Shown here: positions 42,886 through 52,854 of the stretch, piece by piece | Position numbering within the stretch: position 1 is the stretch's first letter | Layout: each line of letters begins with the position of its first letter | NCBI RefSeq assembly: GCF_003048615.2 | Contig: NZ_CP049263.1 | Coordinates: 868,001-932,000 of the forward strand | Source of the DNA: Campylobacter concisus | GTDB taxonomy: Bacteria > Campylobacterota > Campylobacteria > Campylobacterales > Campylobacteraceae | Length of the DNA stretch: 64,000 nt | Direction: 5' to 3' | Notes under the pieces: model-generated | Database searches by the model: none | The model's input: only the letters and a program-made list of their open reading frames with translations | What the model was told of the DNA's origin: nothing | Made by a program: the position numbers and the translations under genes

Positions 42886-44296
42886 GAGAGTTAAAATTTT
42901 AGTCGTCGGTGACCTCATGCTGGACCACTACATCTGGGGCAGCTGCGAGCGCATCTCGCCTGAAGCGCCTGTGCAGGTCGTAAAGATAAATAACGAAACC
43001 TACACGCTTGGTGGCGCTGGTAATGTGGTGAGAAATTTACTCTCTCTTGGCGCAAATGTGAGCGTAGCTAGCGTCTTAGGAGATGATGAGGCTGGTAAAA
43101 AGATAAAAGAGAAGCTTGCTGAGCTAAATGTAAAAGATGAGCTGATCCTCACTGAAAAAGGGCGTGAAAGCTCGATAAAAAGCCGCATCATGGCATCTCA
43201 TCAGCAAGTTGTCAGGATCGATAAAGAGAGTGTTGTAAAGATAAATTTAGAAGATGAGCTTGTCTTGAAAGTCAAAGAAAATCTTGCAAATTTTAAGGCC
43301 GTCTTGCTAAGTGACTACGGCAAAGGCGTGCTTAGCGAGAAGGTTTGTCAAGAGATCATAAACGAGTGCGTGAAGCTAAAGATCCCAGTTCTTATCGATC
43401 CAAAAGGCAGCGACTACTCAAAGTATAAAAACGCAACTCTTCTAACGCCAAATAAAAAAGAGGCGAGCGAGGCTACAAATTTAAAGATAAAAGATAAGGC
43501 TGAGCTTGAAAAGGCGATAAAACAGCTAAAAGACGAGCTAAATTTAACCTATTCGATCATTACGATCTCAGAAGAGGGCATCGCGCTATATGACGACAGG
43601 CTGCACATCTTTGCTGCCAAGGCAAAAGAGGTCTTTGACGTCACTGGCGCTGGAGATACGGTGCTTGCCACACTTGGCTACATGCTAGCAAATGGGGCTG
43701 ACATAAAAGAGGCGATAAAGATAGCAAACCTCGCAGCAGCCGTCGTCGTGGCAAAGATAGGTAGCGCAACGGCTAGCTTTAGCGAGATCGAGCAGCTGAT
43801 AAATAGCTCATTTGGAGCAAATTTTGAGCACAAGCTTAAAAGTGTTGAAGAGTTAGAAGAAATTTTGAGCCAAAAGGGCAAGAAAAAGGTCGTTTTCACA
43901 AATGGCTGCTTTGATATCTTGCACGCTGGGCACGTAAAATACCTAGCGCGAGCAAGAGAGCTTGGCGATCTTTTGGTAGTTGGGCTAAACTCGGACGCTT
44001 CAGTTAAGAGGCTAAAAGGCGAGGCTAGGCCTATAAACTCGCAAGATGATAGAGCCTGCGTGCTAAGCGGGCTTGGATTTGTTGATTATGTCGTGATATT
44101 TGATGAGGATACACCTTTAAATTTGATAACAAAGATAAAGCCTGACGTGCTTGTAAAAGGGGCTGATTATAAAGACAAAGAGGTCGTTGGCAGCGAGATC
44201 GTAAAAGAGGTCAAGCTAATTGACTTTGTAGAGGGCAAAAGCACAACAGGGATAATAAAAAGGATAAAAGATGCTAAAAACGATGATAAAAAATGA
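42878..44296 (+). CDS. hldE: Bifunctional heptose-7-phosphate kinase / heptose-1-phosphate adenylyltransferase
   Basis: A 472-residue fusion of two enzymes of ADP-heptose synthesis. Residues 1-310 are a PfkB-type sugar kinase ([32 protein letters not shown] with the catalytic Asp). Residues 340-472 are a nucleotidyltransferase with [17 protein letters not shown] (HxGH motif) and [13 protein letters not shown]. The two catalytic units are the normal fused arrangement. It overlaps gmhA by 26 bases. Confidence 0.95.
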   Translation: MAKRVKILVVGDLMLDHYIWGSCERISPEAPVQVVKINNETYTLGGAGNVVRNLLSLGANVSVASVLGDDEAGKKIKEKLAELNVKDELILTEKGRESSIKSRIMASHQQVVRIDKESVVKINLEDELVLKVKENLANFKAVLLSDYGKGVLSEKVCQEIINECVKLKIPVLIDPKGSDYSKYKNATLLTPNKKEASEATNLKIKDKAELEKAIKQLKDELNLTYSIITISEEGIALYDDRLHIFAAKAKEVFDVTGAGDTVLATLGYMLANGADIKEAIKIANLAAAVVVAKIGSATASFSEIEQLINSSFGANFEHKLKSVEELEEILSQKGKKKVVFTNGCFDILHAGHVKYLARARELGDLLVVGLNSDASVKRLKGEARPINSQDDRACVLSGLGFVDYVVIFDEDTPLNLITKIKPDVLVKGADYKDKEVVGSEIVKEVKLIDFVEGKSTTGIIKRIKDAKNDDKK

Positions 44297-44840
44297 GCTT
44301 GAGGCTCACCAAAAGACCTTTAGCGAGCATGTAAATTTGCTTGGTAGCTTGGAGCGTGCTTGCCAGATGGTGGCTGATACGCTAAAAAATGGCAAAAAGG
44401 TGCTCATTTGCGGTAACGGCGGCTCTGCGGCGGACGCTCAGCACTTTGCAGCCGAGCTAACTGGCAGATATAAAAGCGAGCGCCAGCCACTTCCTGGCAT
44501 CGCGCTAACTACTGATACTTCGGCACTTACAGCCATTGGCAACGACTACGGCTTTGACTACGTTTTCTCACGCCAGTTTGAGGCCTTAGCTCAGTCAGGC
44601 GACTTGCTCGTGGCGATCTCAACTAGTGGCAACAGCAAAAATGTCCTTGAAGCTATAAAAAGTGCCAAGAAAATGGGCGTATCAGTGCTTGGACTTAGTG
44701 GCAAAGGAGGTGGTGCGATGAATGAAGGTTGCGATCTAAATTTAGTCGTTAGCTCAAGCGATACAGCAAGAATTCAAGAGTCGCACATCTTTTTCATACA
44801 CACGATCTGCCAGGCTGTGGACGAGGCTTTTAGGGGCTAA
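44271..44840 (+). CDS. gmhA: Phosphoheptose isomerase
   Basis: A 189-residue SIS-fold isomerase that turns sedoheptulose-7-phosphate into D,D-heptose-7-phosphate, the first step of the route. The sugar-phosphate site [20 protein letters not shown] and [14 protein letters not shown] are present, with a catalytic His in [13 protein letters not shown]. The ATG at 44271 is supported by AAAAGGATAAAAG. With the three preceding genes all enzymes for ADP-L,D-heptose are present in this operon. Confidence 0.95.
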   Translation: MLKTMIKNELEAHQKTFSEHVNLLGSLERACQMVADTLKNGKKVLICGNGGSAADAQHFAAELTGRYKSERQPLPGIALTTDTSALTAIGNDYGFDYVFSRQFEALAQSGDLLVAISTSGNSKNVLEAIKSAKKMGVSVLGLSGKGGGAMNEGCDLNLVVSSSDTARIQESHIFFIHTICQAVDEAFRG

Positions 44841-44841
44841 A

Positions 44842-45237
44842 ATGCAAGAAGCGATGGATAAATTTTTAAGTGATCCTAGCGAGAAAAATGAGGTAAATTT
44901 GATATCGGCTTTAAAAAAGGCTACTTTTTTTGCTCCGGTGCTTTTAAACCAAGCGCTCGCAAAGCCTGATGGCGGCGTAGTTTATGAGGAGGAGGGCTCA
45001 AATATCAAATTTATCCTACTTGAAGATGAGGGCGAGAAGCTTAGCTATTTTCCGGCATTTACTAGCAAAGAGGCGATGAAGCTTTGGCGAAACGACAGCG
45101 AGCAAGAGAGCATTGAGATAGGGTTAAAAGAGTATCTTGCGATGCTAAAAGAGAGCAGTTATGCTGGCGTCGTGGTGGATGCTTTTAGCTATGACTTTGT
45201 GCTAAAAAGAGAGCTTATAGAGAAAATTCTTGGCTGA
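44842..45237 (+). CDS. SseB-family protein
   Basis: A 131-residue cytoplasmic protein resembling the SseB N-terminal domain: a helix, ATFFAPVLLN, the IKFILLEDE strand, then YFPAFTSKEAMKLW, the most typical block. The family (enhanced serine sensitivity B; also phage or rhodanese-linked contexts) has no settled role. It starts one base after gmhA and so is in the heptose operon, though no functional link is known. Confidence 0.7.
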   Translation: MQEAMDKFLSDPSEKNEVNLISALKKATFFAPVLLNQALAKPDGGVVYEEEGSNIKFILLEDEGEKLSYFPAFTSKEAMKLWRNDSEQESIEIGLKEYLAMLKESSYAGVVVDAFSYDFVLKRELIEKILG

Positions 45238-45334
45238 AATTTTATAAAAACATTATAAACGTGCATTTATTTGCCCTTAGAAAGTTTTTATCAATTTTTA
45301 GCTAAAATCCCTCAAGCTAAATTTAAGGATAAAA

Positions 45335-47956
45335 ATGAAAGACAATCTACTTGAATTAACTCAAGATATCGCTTCAGTTGATATCGAAGATTCTATAAAA
45401 AATAGCTATCTTGACTACTCTATGAGCGTCATCGTCGGACGTGCTTTGCCTGACGCTAGAGACGGACTAAAGCCAGTTCATAGAAGAATTTTATACGCTA
45501 TGGATAACCTCGGCGTTGGCAGCAGAAGTGCCTATATGAAGTCAGCTCGTATCGTCGGTGAAGTCATCGGTAAGTACCACCCACACGGCGACACAGCGGT
45601 TTATGACGCACTTGTTCGTATGGCTCAGAAATTTTCTATGCGCTATCCAGTCGTTGATGGACAAGGAAACTTTGGCTCGATTGATGGCGACAGCGCAGCT
45701 GCGATGCGTTATACCGAAGCTAGAATGACCATGCTTACTGAAGAGCTTTTAAAAGATATTGACAAAGATACGGTTGATTTTGTACCAAACTACGATGATA
45801 GAGAGGTTGAGCCAGATGTTTTGCCTAGCCGTGTGCCAAATTTATTATTAAACGGCTCAAGCGGTATTGCTGTCGGTATGGCGACAAATATCCCACCACA
45901 CAGCCTTGATGAGCTAATAGATGGTCTTTTGCTACTTCTTGAAAACAAAGAGGCGACACTTGAAGAGGTGATGGAATTTATAAAAGGTCCAGACTTCCCA
46001 ACTGGCGGTATCATCTTTGGTAAAAAAGGCATCATAGAGGCCTACCGCACAGGTCGTGGCAGGGTCAAACTAAGAGCCAAAACTCACATAGAAAAAAAGC
46101 CAAACAAAGATGTCATCGTCATCGACGAGCTACCATATCAAACAAACAAAGCAAGGCTCATCGAGCAGATCGCCGAGCTTGTAAAAGATAAACAGATAGA
46201 TGGCATCAGCGAGGTTAGAGATGAGTCTGACAAGGACGGTATCCGTGTAGTCATCGAGCTAAAACGCGACGCTATGAGCGACATCGTGCTAAATAACCTA
46301 TTTAAATCAACCACGATGGAGAGCACTTTTGGCGTTATTATGCTTGCTATTAATAACAAAGAGCCAAAGGTATTTAACCTTATCGAGCTACTTAAGCTAT
46401 TTTTAAATCACAGAAAAACCGTTATCATTAGAAGGACGATATTCGAGCTTGAAAAAGCGCGCGCAAGAGCCCACATCTTAGAGGGTCTAAAGATCGCACT
46501 TGATAACATCGACGAGGTGATCGAGCTTATTAGAAATAGTGCTGATACAGCCGTTGCTAGAGAAGGCTTGATGAGTAAATTTAACCTCTCAGAGCTTCAA
46601 GCAAATGCTATCCTTGATATGCGTCTAAGCAAGCTTACAGGCCTAGAGAGAGAAAAACTAGAGGCCGAGCTAGCCGAGCTTATGGCTGAGATTGCAAGAC
46701 TTGATGAAATTTTAAAGAGCGAGACATTGCTTGAAAATTTGATCAAAGAAGAGCTTCTTGAGATCAAAAATAAATTTAAAGTGCCAAGAGTGACTGAGAT
46801 TGTTGATGACTACGATGATATCGACATTGAAGACCTCATACCAAATGAAAATATGGTCGTAACCATAACTCACCGCGGCTACATCAAGCGTGTGCCAAGC
46901 AAGCAGTACGAGAAGCAAAAACGCGGTGGCAAGGGCAAAGTAGCGGTCACGACATACGATGATGATTTTATAGAGAGCTTCTTTACTTCAAATACTCACG
47001 ATACGCTTATGTTTGTGACTGACCGCGGACAGCTCTACTGGCTAAAAGTCTATAAGATCCCAGAGGGAAGCCGCACAGCAAAGGGCAAAGCGGTTGTAAA
47101 TTTGATCCAGTTGCAGCCTGATGAGAAGATCAAAGCGATCATCCCAACGACTGACTTTGACGAAAGTAAATCTCTGGCATTCTTCACTAAAAACGGCATC
47201 GTAAAACGCACAAATTTAAGTGAGTTTAAAAACATCCGCTCAGTTGGCGTAAGAGCGATAAGCCTTGATGAGAACGACGAGCTAGTAACTGCACTCATCG
47301 CTCAAACATACGATGATATGCCAGTAACTGACCCTGAAAATGAGCTAAGCGTAGAGACAGAGGTGCTTGAAGTTGAAGAGCTTCAAAACGAGATCGACGA
47401 AGATAATGTAAATGCCGAAGAGGACGCAAACTCAGGCGATGAGACAATGCTGTTTGTCGTTACTAAAAAGGGTATGTGCCTTAAATTTAAGATCAGCAAG
47501 GTTCGCCAAATGGGTAGAACTGCACGCGGCGTAACTGGTATTAAATTTAAAGAGCCAGGCGATGAGGTCGTAGGCGCAGCAGTCATCGAAAGCAATGATC
47601 AAGAAATTTTAAGCATATCTCAAAAAGGTATCGGCAAGCGCACAACAGCTGATGAGTACCGCTTGACAAACCGCGGCGGCAAAGGCGTCATCTGCATGAA
47701 GCTAACAAGCAGAACGGGCGATCTAGTGGGCGTTGTGATGGTTGATGAAGAGCAAGACCTCATGGCTCTAACATCAAGTGGCAAGATGATAAGAGTCGAT
47801 ATGCAAAGCATCCGCAAAGCAGGACGTAACACAAGTGGCGTGATCGTCGTAAATGTAGATGGCGATGATGTCGTAAGTATCGCAAGATGCCCTAAGGCAG
47901 ATGATGGCGAAGATGAGGAAGAAGCACCAAGCGAAGATATGGGGCTTTTGGAATAA
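45335..47956 (+). CDS. gyrA: DNA gyrase subunit A
   Basis: An 873-residue type II topoisomerase subunit. The catalytic Tyr126 is in [11 protein letters not shown]. The quinolone-resistance region reads [14 protein letters not shown], with Thr87 and Asp91 at the positions equal to C. jejuni Thr86 and Asp90, so the common resistance changes are absent. The C-terminal domain is a beta-pinwheel with the GyrA-box QKRGGKGKV (near residue 528). It has an acidic insertion in the pinwheel ([19 protein letters not shown]) and an acidic tail. Gene order gyrA-flgP-flgQ-flgR matches C. jejuni. Confidence 0.98.
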   Translation: MKDNLLELTQDIASVDIEDSIKNSYLDYSMSVIVGRALPDARDGLKPVHRRILYAMDNLGVGSRSAYMKSARIVGEVIGKYHPHGDTAVYDALVRMAQKFSMRYPVVDGQGNFGSIDGDSAAAMRYTEARMTMLTEELLKDIDKDTVDFVPNYDDREVEPDVLPSRVPNLLLNGSSGIAVGMATNIPPHSLDELIDGLLLLLENKEATLEEVMEFIKGPDFPTGGIIFGKKGIIEAYRTGRGRVKLRAKTHIEKKPNKDVIVIDELPYQTNKARLIEQIAELVKDKQIDGISEVRDESDKDGIRVVIELKRDAMSDIVLNNLFKSTTMESTFGVIMLAINNKEPKVFNLIELLKLFLNHRKTVIIRRTIFELEKARARAHILEGLKIALDNIDEVIELIRNSADTAVAREGLMSKFNLSELQANAILDMRLSKLTGLEREKLEAELAELMAEIARLDEILKSETLLENLIKEELLEIKNKFKVPRVTEIVDDYDDIDIEDLIPNENMVVTITHRGYIKRVPSKQYEKQKRGGKGKVAVTTYDDDFIESFFTSNTHDTLMFVTDRGQLYWLKVYKIPEGSRTAKGKAVVNLIQLQPDEKIKAIIPTTDFDESKSLAFFTKNGIVKRTNLSEFKNIRSVGVRAISLDENDELVTALIAQTYDDMPVTDPENELSVETEVLEVEELQNEIDEDNVNAEEDANSGDETMLFVVTKKGMCLKFKISKVRQMGRTARGVTGIKFKEPGDEVVGAAVIESNDQEILSISQKGIGKRTTADEYRLTNRGGKGVICMKLTSRTGDLVGVVMVDEEQDLMALTSSGKMIRVDMQSIRKAGRNTSGVIVVNVDGDDVVSIARCPKADDGEDEEEAPSEDMGLLE

Positions 47957-48000
47957 ATTTTGCTATTAAATTTTAAATAAAAGCATAAAAAAGGTTGTTT

Positions 48001-48501
48001 ATGAAGGTTAAAATTTTATCTTTTGCTTTGATGATTGCTATTTTTGGCGGCTGCTCATTTAACGGCTTTATGGGCGAGCCAACTAGCACATCAAACCGCA
48101 ACGTAGTCATCCAAAAGGTCGATAAAGACGATCTTAGAGAGGTGATGAAAAAAGAGAAGATGATATATGATAGCGCTCCAAGAGAGACCACTTTTAGAGC
48201 CACAGGCGAGGGTATAGCTCCGCTAAATTCGCTCTCATATGCTCAGTCAGTCACTCTTGCAAAAAGAGCGGCGATGGCTGATGCTTATTCTCAGCTTGCA
48301 GGCAAGCTTTACGGCGTAAAGATCAATGCTGAAGACACCGTAAGAGATGCGATGCTAAACGACTCATCTATCACTTCAAAGGTTCAAGGTCTTGTCAAAA
48401 ACGCAAGGATCGTGAATGAAAATTTCAAAGACGGGCTTTATAAGGTAAATATGGAGCTTAAGATAGACGAAGATAAGTGGCGAGAAGTCTTTTCTTACTA
48501 A
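48001..48501 (+). CDS. flgP: FlgP, outer-membrane lipoprotein of the flagellar basal disk
   Basis: A 166-residue lipoprotein with lipobox IFGGC (signal about residues 1-18) and a SHS2-like/LPP20-type domain (LAKRAAMADAYSQLAGKLYGV). In C. jejuni FlgP polymers form the large basal disk needed for high flagellar torque. The ATG at 48001 is chosen with AAAAAAGG just upstream rather than the in-frame TTG at 47995. It overlaps flgQ by 25 bases. Confidence 0.9.
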   Translation: MKVKILSFALMIAIFGGCSFNGFMGEPTSTSNRNVVIQKVDKDDLREVMKKEKMIYDSAPRETTFRATGEGIAPLNSLSYAQSVTLAKRAAMADAYSQLAGKLYGVKINAEDTVRDAMLNDSSITSKVQGLVKNARIVNENFKDGLYKVNMELKIDEDKWREVFSY

Positions 48502-48869
48502 CGATACTTTTAAATTTCGCCTTTTGCCTGGAGGAGTTTATCTTCTGGGCGAAGGTCGATACGAAAAATCAAATAGTTGCCTTTGAAGAAATTTCATTTT
48601 CTAAGGCGATGACTTTAACACTAAATCCAAAACCAAAATTTCTTTGCCAGATAGACGCTTTTAAAGATGAAAATACCACAACTCTTGGCTTTTTAAATTT
48701 ACACAAAGATGAAATTTTTGACTGCTTTGCCTTAAAAAAAGTGATGATAAAAAATGAGCTAAATGTCAAAAATGCGCAGGTCACAAATGCTTCAAATTTG
48801 AAAATTTTGCCAGTTAGATTTATGGTGGAATTTAAGCCAAAATCCGCTATCATCGGCACACTTCAATAA
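48477..48869 (+). CDS. flgQ: FlgQ, exported motility protein
   Basis: A 130-residue exported protein with GTG start and a signal peptide (SLFLLTILLNFAFC). In C. jejuni FlgQ stabilises FlgP at the outer membrane. The mature part is beta-rich, lacking obvious motifs. Assignment rests on position between flgP and flgR plus size and signal peptide, as sequence signatures are weak. It overlaps flgP and ends 12 bases before flgR. Confidence 0.8.
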   Translation: MARSLFLLTILLNFAFCLEEFIFWAKVDTKNQIVAFEEISFSKAMTLTLNPKPKFLCQIDAFKDENTTTLGFLNLHKDEIFDCFALKKVMIKNELNVKNAQVTNASNLKILPVRFMVEFKPKSAIIGTLQ

Positions 48870-48881
48870 AAAAGAGATCAA

Positions 48882-50036
48882 ATGAATATCGTCATAGTAG
48901 AAGATGACATCAATATGCGAAAGTCGCTTGAGATCGCGCTTGGCGAGTACGACGAGCTAAAGATCAAGAGCTATAAGAGCGCAGTTGAGGCTCTAAAAAA
49001 GATGAGCGACGACACTGATCTAATAATCACCGACATAAACATGCCACAAATGGACGGACTTGAGTTCATTAAAGAGCTAAACGGCAAATTTGACGTCATC
49101 ATAATGACTGGAAACGCCACACTTAATAAGGCGATCGAGAGCGTTAGGCTCGGTGTGAAGGACTTTTTAACCAAGCCATTTGACGTCTCAACGCTATATG
49201 AGGCGATAAAAAGGGTAGAGGCGCTAAAACAAAAAACCCCAAAAAGCATAAAAAAAGTTGAAACTAAAAGCGAAAATAACGGCTTTTTAGCCACTTCAAA
49301 GGCGCTTGAAGCTACGCTAAATATCGCACTAAAAGCTGCAAGAACTGACGCCTCAGTCATGCTTAGTGGTGAAAGTGGCGTTGGTAAGGAGGTCTTTGCT
49401 AAATTTATCCACGCAAACTCACCTAGAAAAGATGCGGCATTTATCGCTTTAAATATGGCTGCGATACCTGAAAATTTGATAGAAAGTGAGCTTTTTGGCT
49501 TTGAAAAGGGCGCATTTACTGACGCAGCTACTACCAAAAAAGGGCAGTTTGAGCTGGCAAATGGCGGAACGCTATTTTTAGATGAGATCGGCGAGATGCC
49601 TATAAATTTACAGCCAAAATTGCTTCGTGCCCTGCAGGAGCGTGAGATAACAAGGCTTGGCGCTACAAAGAGCGAAAAGATAGACGTTCGCATCATCTGC
49701 GCTACAAATGCAAATTTAGAGCTTGCGATGAAAGAGGGCAGGTTTAGAGAGGATCTTTTCTACCGCCTAAACACGATCCCGCTTTTCATCCCGCCACTTC
49801 GCGAGCGAAAGGATGAAATTTTGCCTATCGCGCAGGATGCTTTGGACAAATGCTTCAAAGAGTATGGCTTTGAGGCTAAAAATTTCTCAAAAGCAGCCAA
49901 AGAGGAGCTTTTGGGCTATGACTATCCAGGCAACATAAGGGAGCTCATCTCGGTCGTGCAGCGTGCGGCGATACTAAGCGAGGGCGATGAAATTTTGCCA
50001 AAAGATCTATTTTTGCAAGCGAGAAGTAAAAAATAG
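48882..50036 (+). CDS. flgR: FlgR, NtrC-type sigma-54 activator without DNA-binding domain
   Basis: A 384-residue response regulator with receiver domain (phospho-acceptor Asp51 in LIITDINMPQMDG, Lys in LTKPFD) and an AAA+ domain (GESGVGKEVF, GGTLFLDEIGEMP, FRKDLFYRL-type FREDLFYRLNT, sensor R-finger). It activates sigma-54 flagellar genes such as flgL. The sigma-54-contacting loop reads GAFTDA instead of the usual GAFTGA. The protein ends right after the AAA+ lid and has no C-terminal Fis-type helix-turn-helix, unlike C. jejuni FlgR (433 residues) but like H. pylori FlgR. Confidence 0.93.
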   Translation: MNIVIVEDDINMRKSLEIALGEYDELKIKSYKSAVEALKKMSDDTDLIITDINMPQMDGLEFIKELNGKFDVIIMTGNATLNKAIESVRLGVKDFLTKPFDVSTLYEAIKRVEALKQKTPKSIKKVETKSENNGFLATSKALEATLNIALKAARTDASVMLSGESGVGKEVFAKFIHANSPRKDAAFIALNMAAIPENLIESELFGFEKGAFTDAATTKKGQFELANGGTLFLDEIGEMPINLQPKLLRALQEREITRLGATKSEKIDVRIICATNANLELAMKEGRFREDLFYRLNTIPLFIPPLRERKDEILPIAQDALDKCFKEYGFEAKNFSKAAKEELLGYDYPGNIRELISVVQRAAILSEGDEILPKDLFLQARSKK

Positions 50037-50106
50037 GTAAAAATTTAAGTTTTTGGCTAGTAAAATTATGCAAATTAAGAAAATTAAAAGAAACCAAGGA
50101 GAGCAG

Positions 50107-51132
50107 ATGAGAAAATTTAACGTAGCGGTCGTTGGTGCTACTGGTGCGGTCGGCGAAGAGCTTTTTAGAGTTATGGAGGAGGTTGATTTCCCAGTTGGTG
50201 AGCTTTTGCCACTTGCAAGCGCAAAGAGCGTTGGCATGGAGATCGAATTTAAGGGCAAACACTACAAAGTAAAAGAGCTAACCGAGAAAGTTTTTAGCGA
50301 GCACGAGATTGATATCGCATTTTTTAGTGCAGGCGGCTCAGTTTCAGAGAAATTTGCTAAATTTGCAGCTGACAGCGGCGCAGTTGTCATCGATAATACC
50401 AGCCATTTTAGGATGGATAAAGATATCCCGTTAGTCGTGCCTGAGTGCAACCCAAGTGACATTGCCATGTGGAAAAACCGCGGCATCATCGCTAATCCAA
50501 ACTGCTCAACCATCCAAATGGTGCAAATTTTAAAGCCACTAAATGACGCTTTTGGCATCAATAGGGTCGATGTTTCTACCTATCAAGCAGCAAGTGGCGC
50601 TGGCAAAGAGGGCATGGAGGAGCTTGTTGTTCAGATGCAAAAGTTTTTTGAATTTAAGCTTGATGAGTGCGAGCCAAAGGTCTTTGCACACCGCCTAGCG
50701 TTAAACGTGATCCCACACATCGACGTTTTTTTGGATAACGACTATACAAAAGAAGAGATGAAAATGGTCAATGAAACGCAAAAGATTCTTCACAAAGATA
50801 TCGAAGTGAGCGCGACATGTGTGCGTGTGCCAGTGCTTAGAAGCCACTCTGAGGCGATCACTATCCATTTTGACAAAGACGTGAGCGCAGATGCGGCAAG
50901 AGAGGTTTTAAGCAAAGCTCCAAGTGTCGTCGTAGTCGATAATCCGGCTAAAAAAGAGTATCCGATGCCTACTATCTCAAGCGATACAAACGAGACTTAC
51001 GTTGGCAGGATCAGGGTTGATAACTTTAGATCAAATGTGCTTCACCTTTGGTGCAGTGCCGATCAGATCCGCGTTGGAGCTGCGACAAATGCCGTCAGGA
51101 TCGCACAAAAATGGATATCGATGCAGGAGTAG
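50107..51132 (+). CDS. asd: Aspartate-semialdehyde dehydrogenase
   Basis: A 341-residue NADPH enzyme that makes aspartate semialdehyde from aspartyl phosphate, for lysine, threonine, methionine and diaminopimelate. It has the cofactor motif VVGATGAVGEELFRVM, the catalytic cysteine in IANPNCSTIQMV, and the GAGKEGMEEL and CVRVPVLRSHSE blocks with the active His. The ATG at 50107 follows AAGGAGAGC; the frame extends upstream without a start of better quality. The order flgR-asd matches C. jejuni. Confidence 0.95.
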   Translation: MRKFNVAVVGATGAVGEELFRVMEEVDFPVGELLPLASAKSVGMEIEFKGKHYKVKELTEKVFSEHEIDIAFFSAGGSVSEKFAKFAADSGAVVIDNTSHFRMDKDIPLVVPECNPSDIAMWKNRGIIANPNCSTIQMVQILKPLNDAFGINRVDVSTYQAASGAGKEGMEELVVQMQKFFEFKLDECEPKVFAHRLALNVIPHIDVFLDNDYTKEEMKMVNETQKILHKDIEVSATCVRVPVLRSHSEAITIHFDKDVSADAAREVLSKAPSVVVVDNPAKKEYPMPTISSDTNETYVGRIRVDNFRSNVLHLWCSADQIRVGAATNAVRIAQKWISMQE

Positions 51133-51191
51133 TTTGCATTAAAATTAATTGCGATTTTGCACCTAAATTTTAAGGAAAAAACTATAAAATA

Positions 51192-51209
51192 CCCCCCCCC
51201 TTTTTTTTT
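51192..51209 (+). repeat. Homopolymer tract C9T9 upstream of a yqhA-type gene
   Basis: Nine C and nine T stand together between a TATAAAAT-like -10 box (51183-51190) and the TTG start at 51233. Long C or G runs in Campylobacter often vary in length and switch genes. Confidence 0.9.
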
Positions 51210-51232
51210 AAATTTCACAAAAAGGGTTTTTA

Positions 51233-51739
51233 TTGCGTAAAATATTTGAGAGAATTTTGCTTGCAAGCAACAGTTTCACGCTTTTTCCGGTAGTCTTTGG
51301 ACTTTTAGGTGCGATCGTGCTTTTTATCATCGCAAGTTATGATGTCGGCAAAGTGCTTTTAGAGGTTTATAAATATTTCTTTGCTGCAGATTTTCACGTT
51401 GAAAATTTCCACTCAGAGGTCGTTGGCGAGATAGTTGGAGCGATCGATCTTTACTTGATGGCGCTTGTTCTTTATATATTTAGCTTCGGAATTTACGAGC
51501 TTTTCATCTCAGAGATCACACAGCTAAAGCAGTCAAAGCAGAGCAAGGTGCTTGAAGTGCATTCGCTTGATGAGCTAAAAGACAAGCTTGGCAAAGTGAT
51601 CGTCATGGTTTTAATCGTAAATTTCTTCCAAAGAGTGCTTCATGCAAACTTCACAACTCCGCTTGAGATGGCTTATCTTGCGGCTTCTATCCTCGCACTT
51701 TGCCTTGGACTTTACTTCCTTCACAAGGGAGATCACTAA
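51233..51739 (+). CDS. YqhA/UPF0114-family membrane protein
   Basis: A 168-residue integral membrane protein with four hydrophobic segments and the FGIYELFISEITQL region characteristic of the UPF0114 family. Function is not established. It begins with TTG, preceded by AAAAAGGG; no ATG is available at the correct place. A poly-C/T tract lies just upstream. Confidence 0.82.
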   Translation: MRKIFERILLASNSFTLFPVVFGLLGAIVLFIIASYDVGKVLLEVYKYFFAADFHVENFHSEVVGEIVGAIDLYLMALVLYIFSFGIYELFISEITQLKQSKQSKVLEVHSLDELKDKLGKVIVMVLIVNFFQRVLHANFTTPLEMAYLAASILALCLGLYFLHKGDH

Positions 51740-51768
51740 AATTTTAAGCGTTTTTACGCTTAAAATTT
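51739..51768 (+). terminator. Terminator after the YqhA-type gene
   Basis: A perfect 12-bp stem (AAATTTTAAGCG / CGCTTAAAATTT, 6-base loop) starts at the last base of the stop codon and is followed by a T-rich run. Confidence 0.85.
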
Positions 51769-51831
51769 CTTCTACATCTTTTCTTTAGCTATTTTTGGAT
51801 AATATCCATTTAAAAATTTAAAGGAAATTTG

Positions 51832-52854
51832 ATGATTTTCATAGACGCTTGCCTTAAAAAACCGACCCCATACACGCCTGTTTGGATGATGCGCCAAGCT
51901 GGTAGATATCTGCCAGAATATATGGCTGTAAGAGCTAAAGCAGGGGACTTTTTATCGCTTTGTAAAGACTATAAAAAGGCTAGCGAGGTCACGCTTCAGC
52001 CAGTTGAAATCCTGGGCGTTGATGCGGCGATTTTGTTTAGCGATATCCTTGTCGTGCCTCTTGAAATGGGCATGGATCTGCGCTTTGAAAAGGGCGAGGG
52101 ACCAGTTTTTACAAAGCCTTTGCGTGATGAGGCCGCACTTGATGCGCTTAGTATCGAAAGATCGGCTAAAAGCTTAGCATACGTCTATGATACGATCAAG
52201 CTTACAAGAGAAAATTTGGCTAAAGATAAGGCGCTAATTGGCTTTTGTGGCGCGCCATGGACGATAGCTACATATATGATAGAGGGTGGTGGCAGCAAAA
52301 ACTATGCGATCTGCAAAAAAATGCTCTATCAAAATCCAGAATTTTTACATCAAATTTTAGAAAAAGTGACGCAAGCGCTCATCCTTTACGTCAAAGAGCA
52401 AATAAAAGCAGGCGTAAATGCGGTGCAAATTTTTGATAGCTGGGCGGCTGCACTTGAAGAGCAGGCTTATTTTGAGTTTGGGTTTAGCTATATAAATAAG
52501 ATAGTTGATAGCGTCAAGGCTGAGTTTCCAGAGATCCCGATCATCGTTTTCCCAAAAGGTATAAGCGGCTATCTGGATAAAATTTCAGGTAAATTTGACG
52601 TTTTTGGCGTTGATTGGAGCACACCGATCGAGCTAGCAAAAGAAAAACTTAGCCCAAGATACGTCCTTCAAGGCAACATGGAGCCAACAAGGCTATATAG
52701 CAAGAAGGCGATCGATGAGGGCGTAGATAAAATTTTAAGCACGATGAAAGGCGCGCCACATATTTTTAACCTTGGCCATGGGATCTTGCCTGATGTGCCA
52801 GTTGAAAACGCAAAATATTTTATAAAAGAGGTTCAAAGAAAAAGTGCAAGATAG
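51832..52854 (+). CDS. hemE: Uroporphyrinogen decarboxylase
   Basis: A 340-residue cytoplasmic enzyme converting uroporphyrinogen III to coproporphyrinogen III in haem synthesis. It carries the signatures [15 protein letters not shown] near the N-terminus and [13 protein letters not shown], with substrate Asp in LFSDILVVP. The ATG at 51832 follows AAGGAAATTTG; a TTG precedes it by three bases. It overlaps the radical SAM gene by 11 bases, the same pair as in C. jejuni. Confidence 0.96.
   Translation: MIFIDACLKKPTPYTPVWMMRQAGRYLPEYMAVRAKAGDFLSLCKDYKKASEVTLQPVEILGVDAAILFSDILVVPLEMGMDLRFEKGEGPVFTKPLRDEAALDALSIERSAKSLAYVYDTIKLTRENLAKDKALIGFCGAPWTIATYMIEGGGSKNYAICKKMLYQNPEFLHQILEKVTQALILYVKEQIKAGVNAVQIFDSWAAALEEQAYFEFGFSYINKIVDSVKAEFPEIPIIVFPKGISGYLDKISGKFDVFGVDWSTPIELAKEKLSPRYVLQGNMEPTRLYSKKAIDEGVDKILSTMKGAPHIFNLGHGILPDVPVENAKYFIKEVQRKSAR

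Noticed and set aside
48971-49696. 241-codon reverse frame over flgR
   Set aside because: Antisense to a gene with all AAA+ motifs and no ribosome site.
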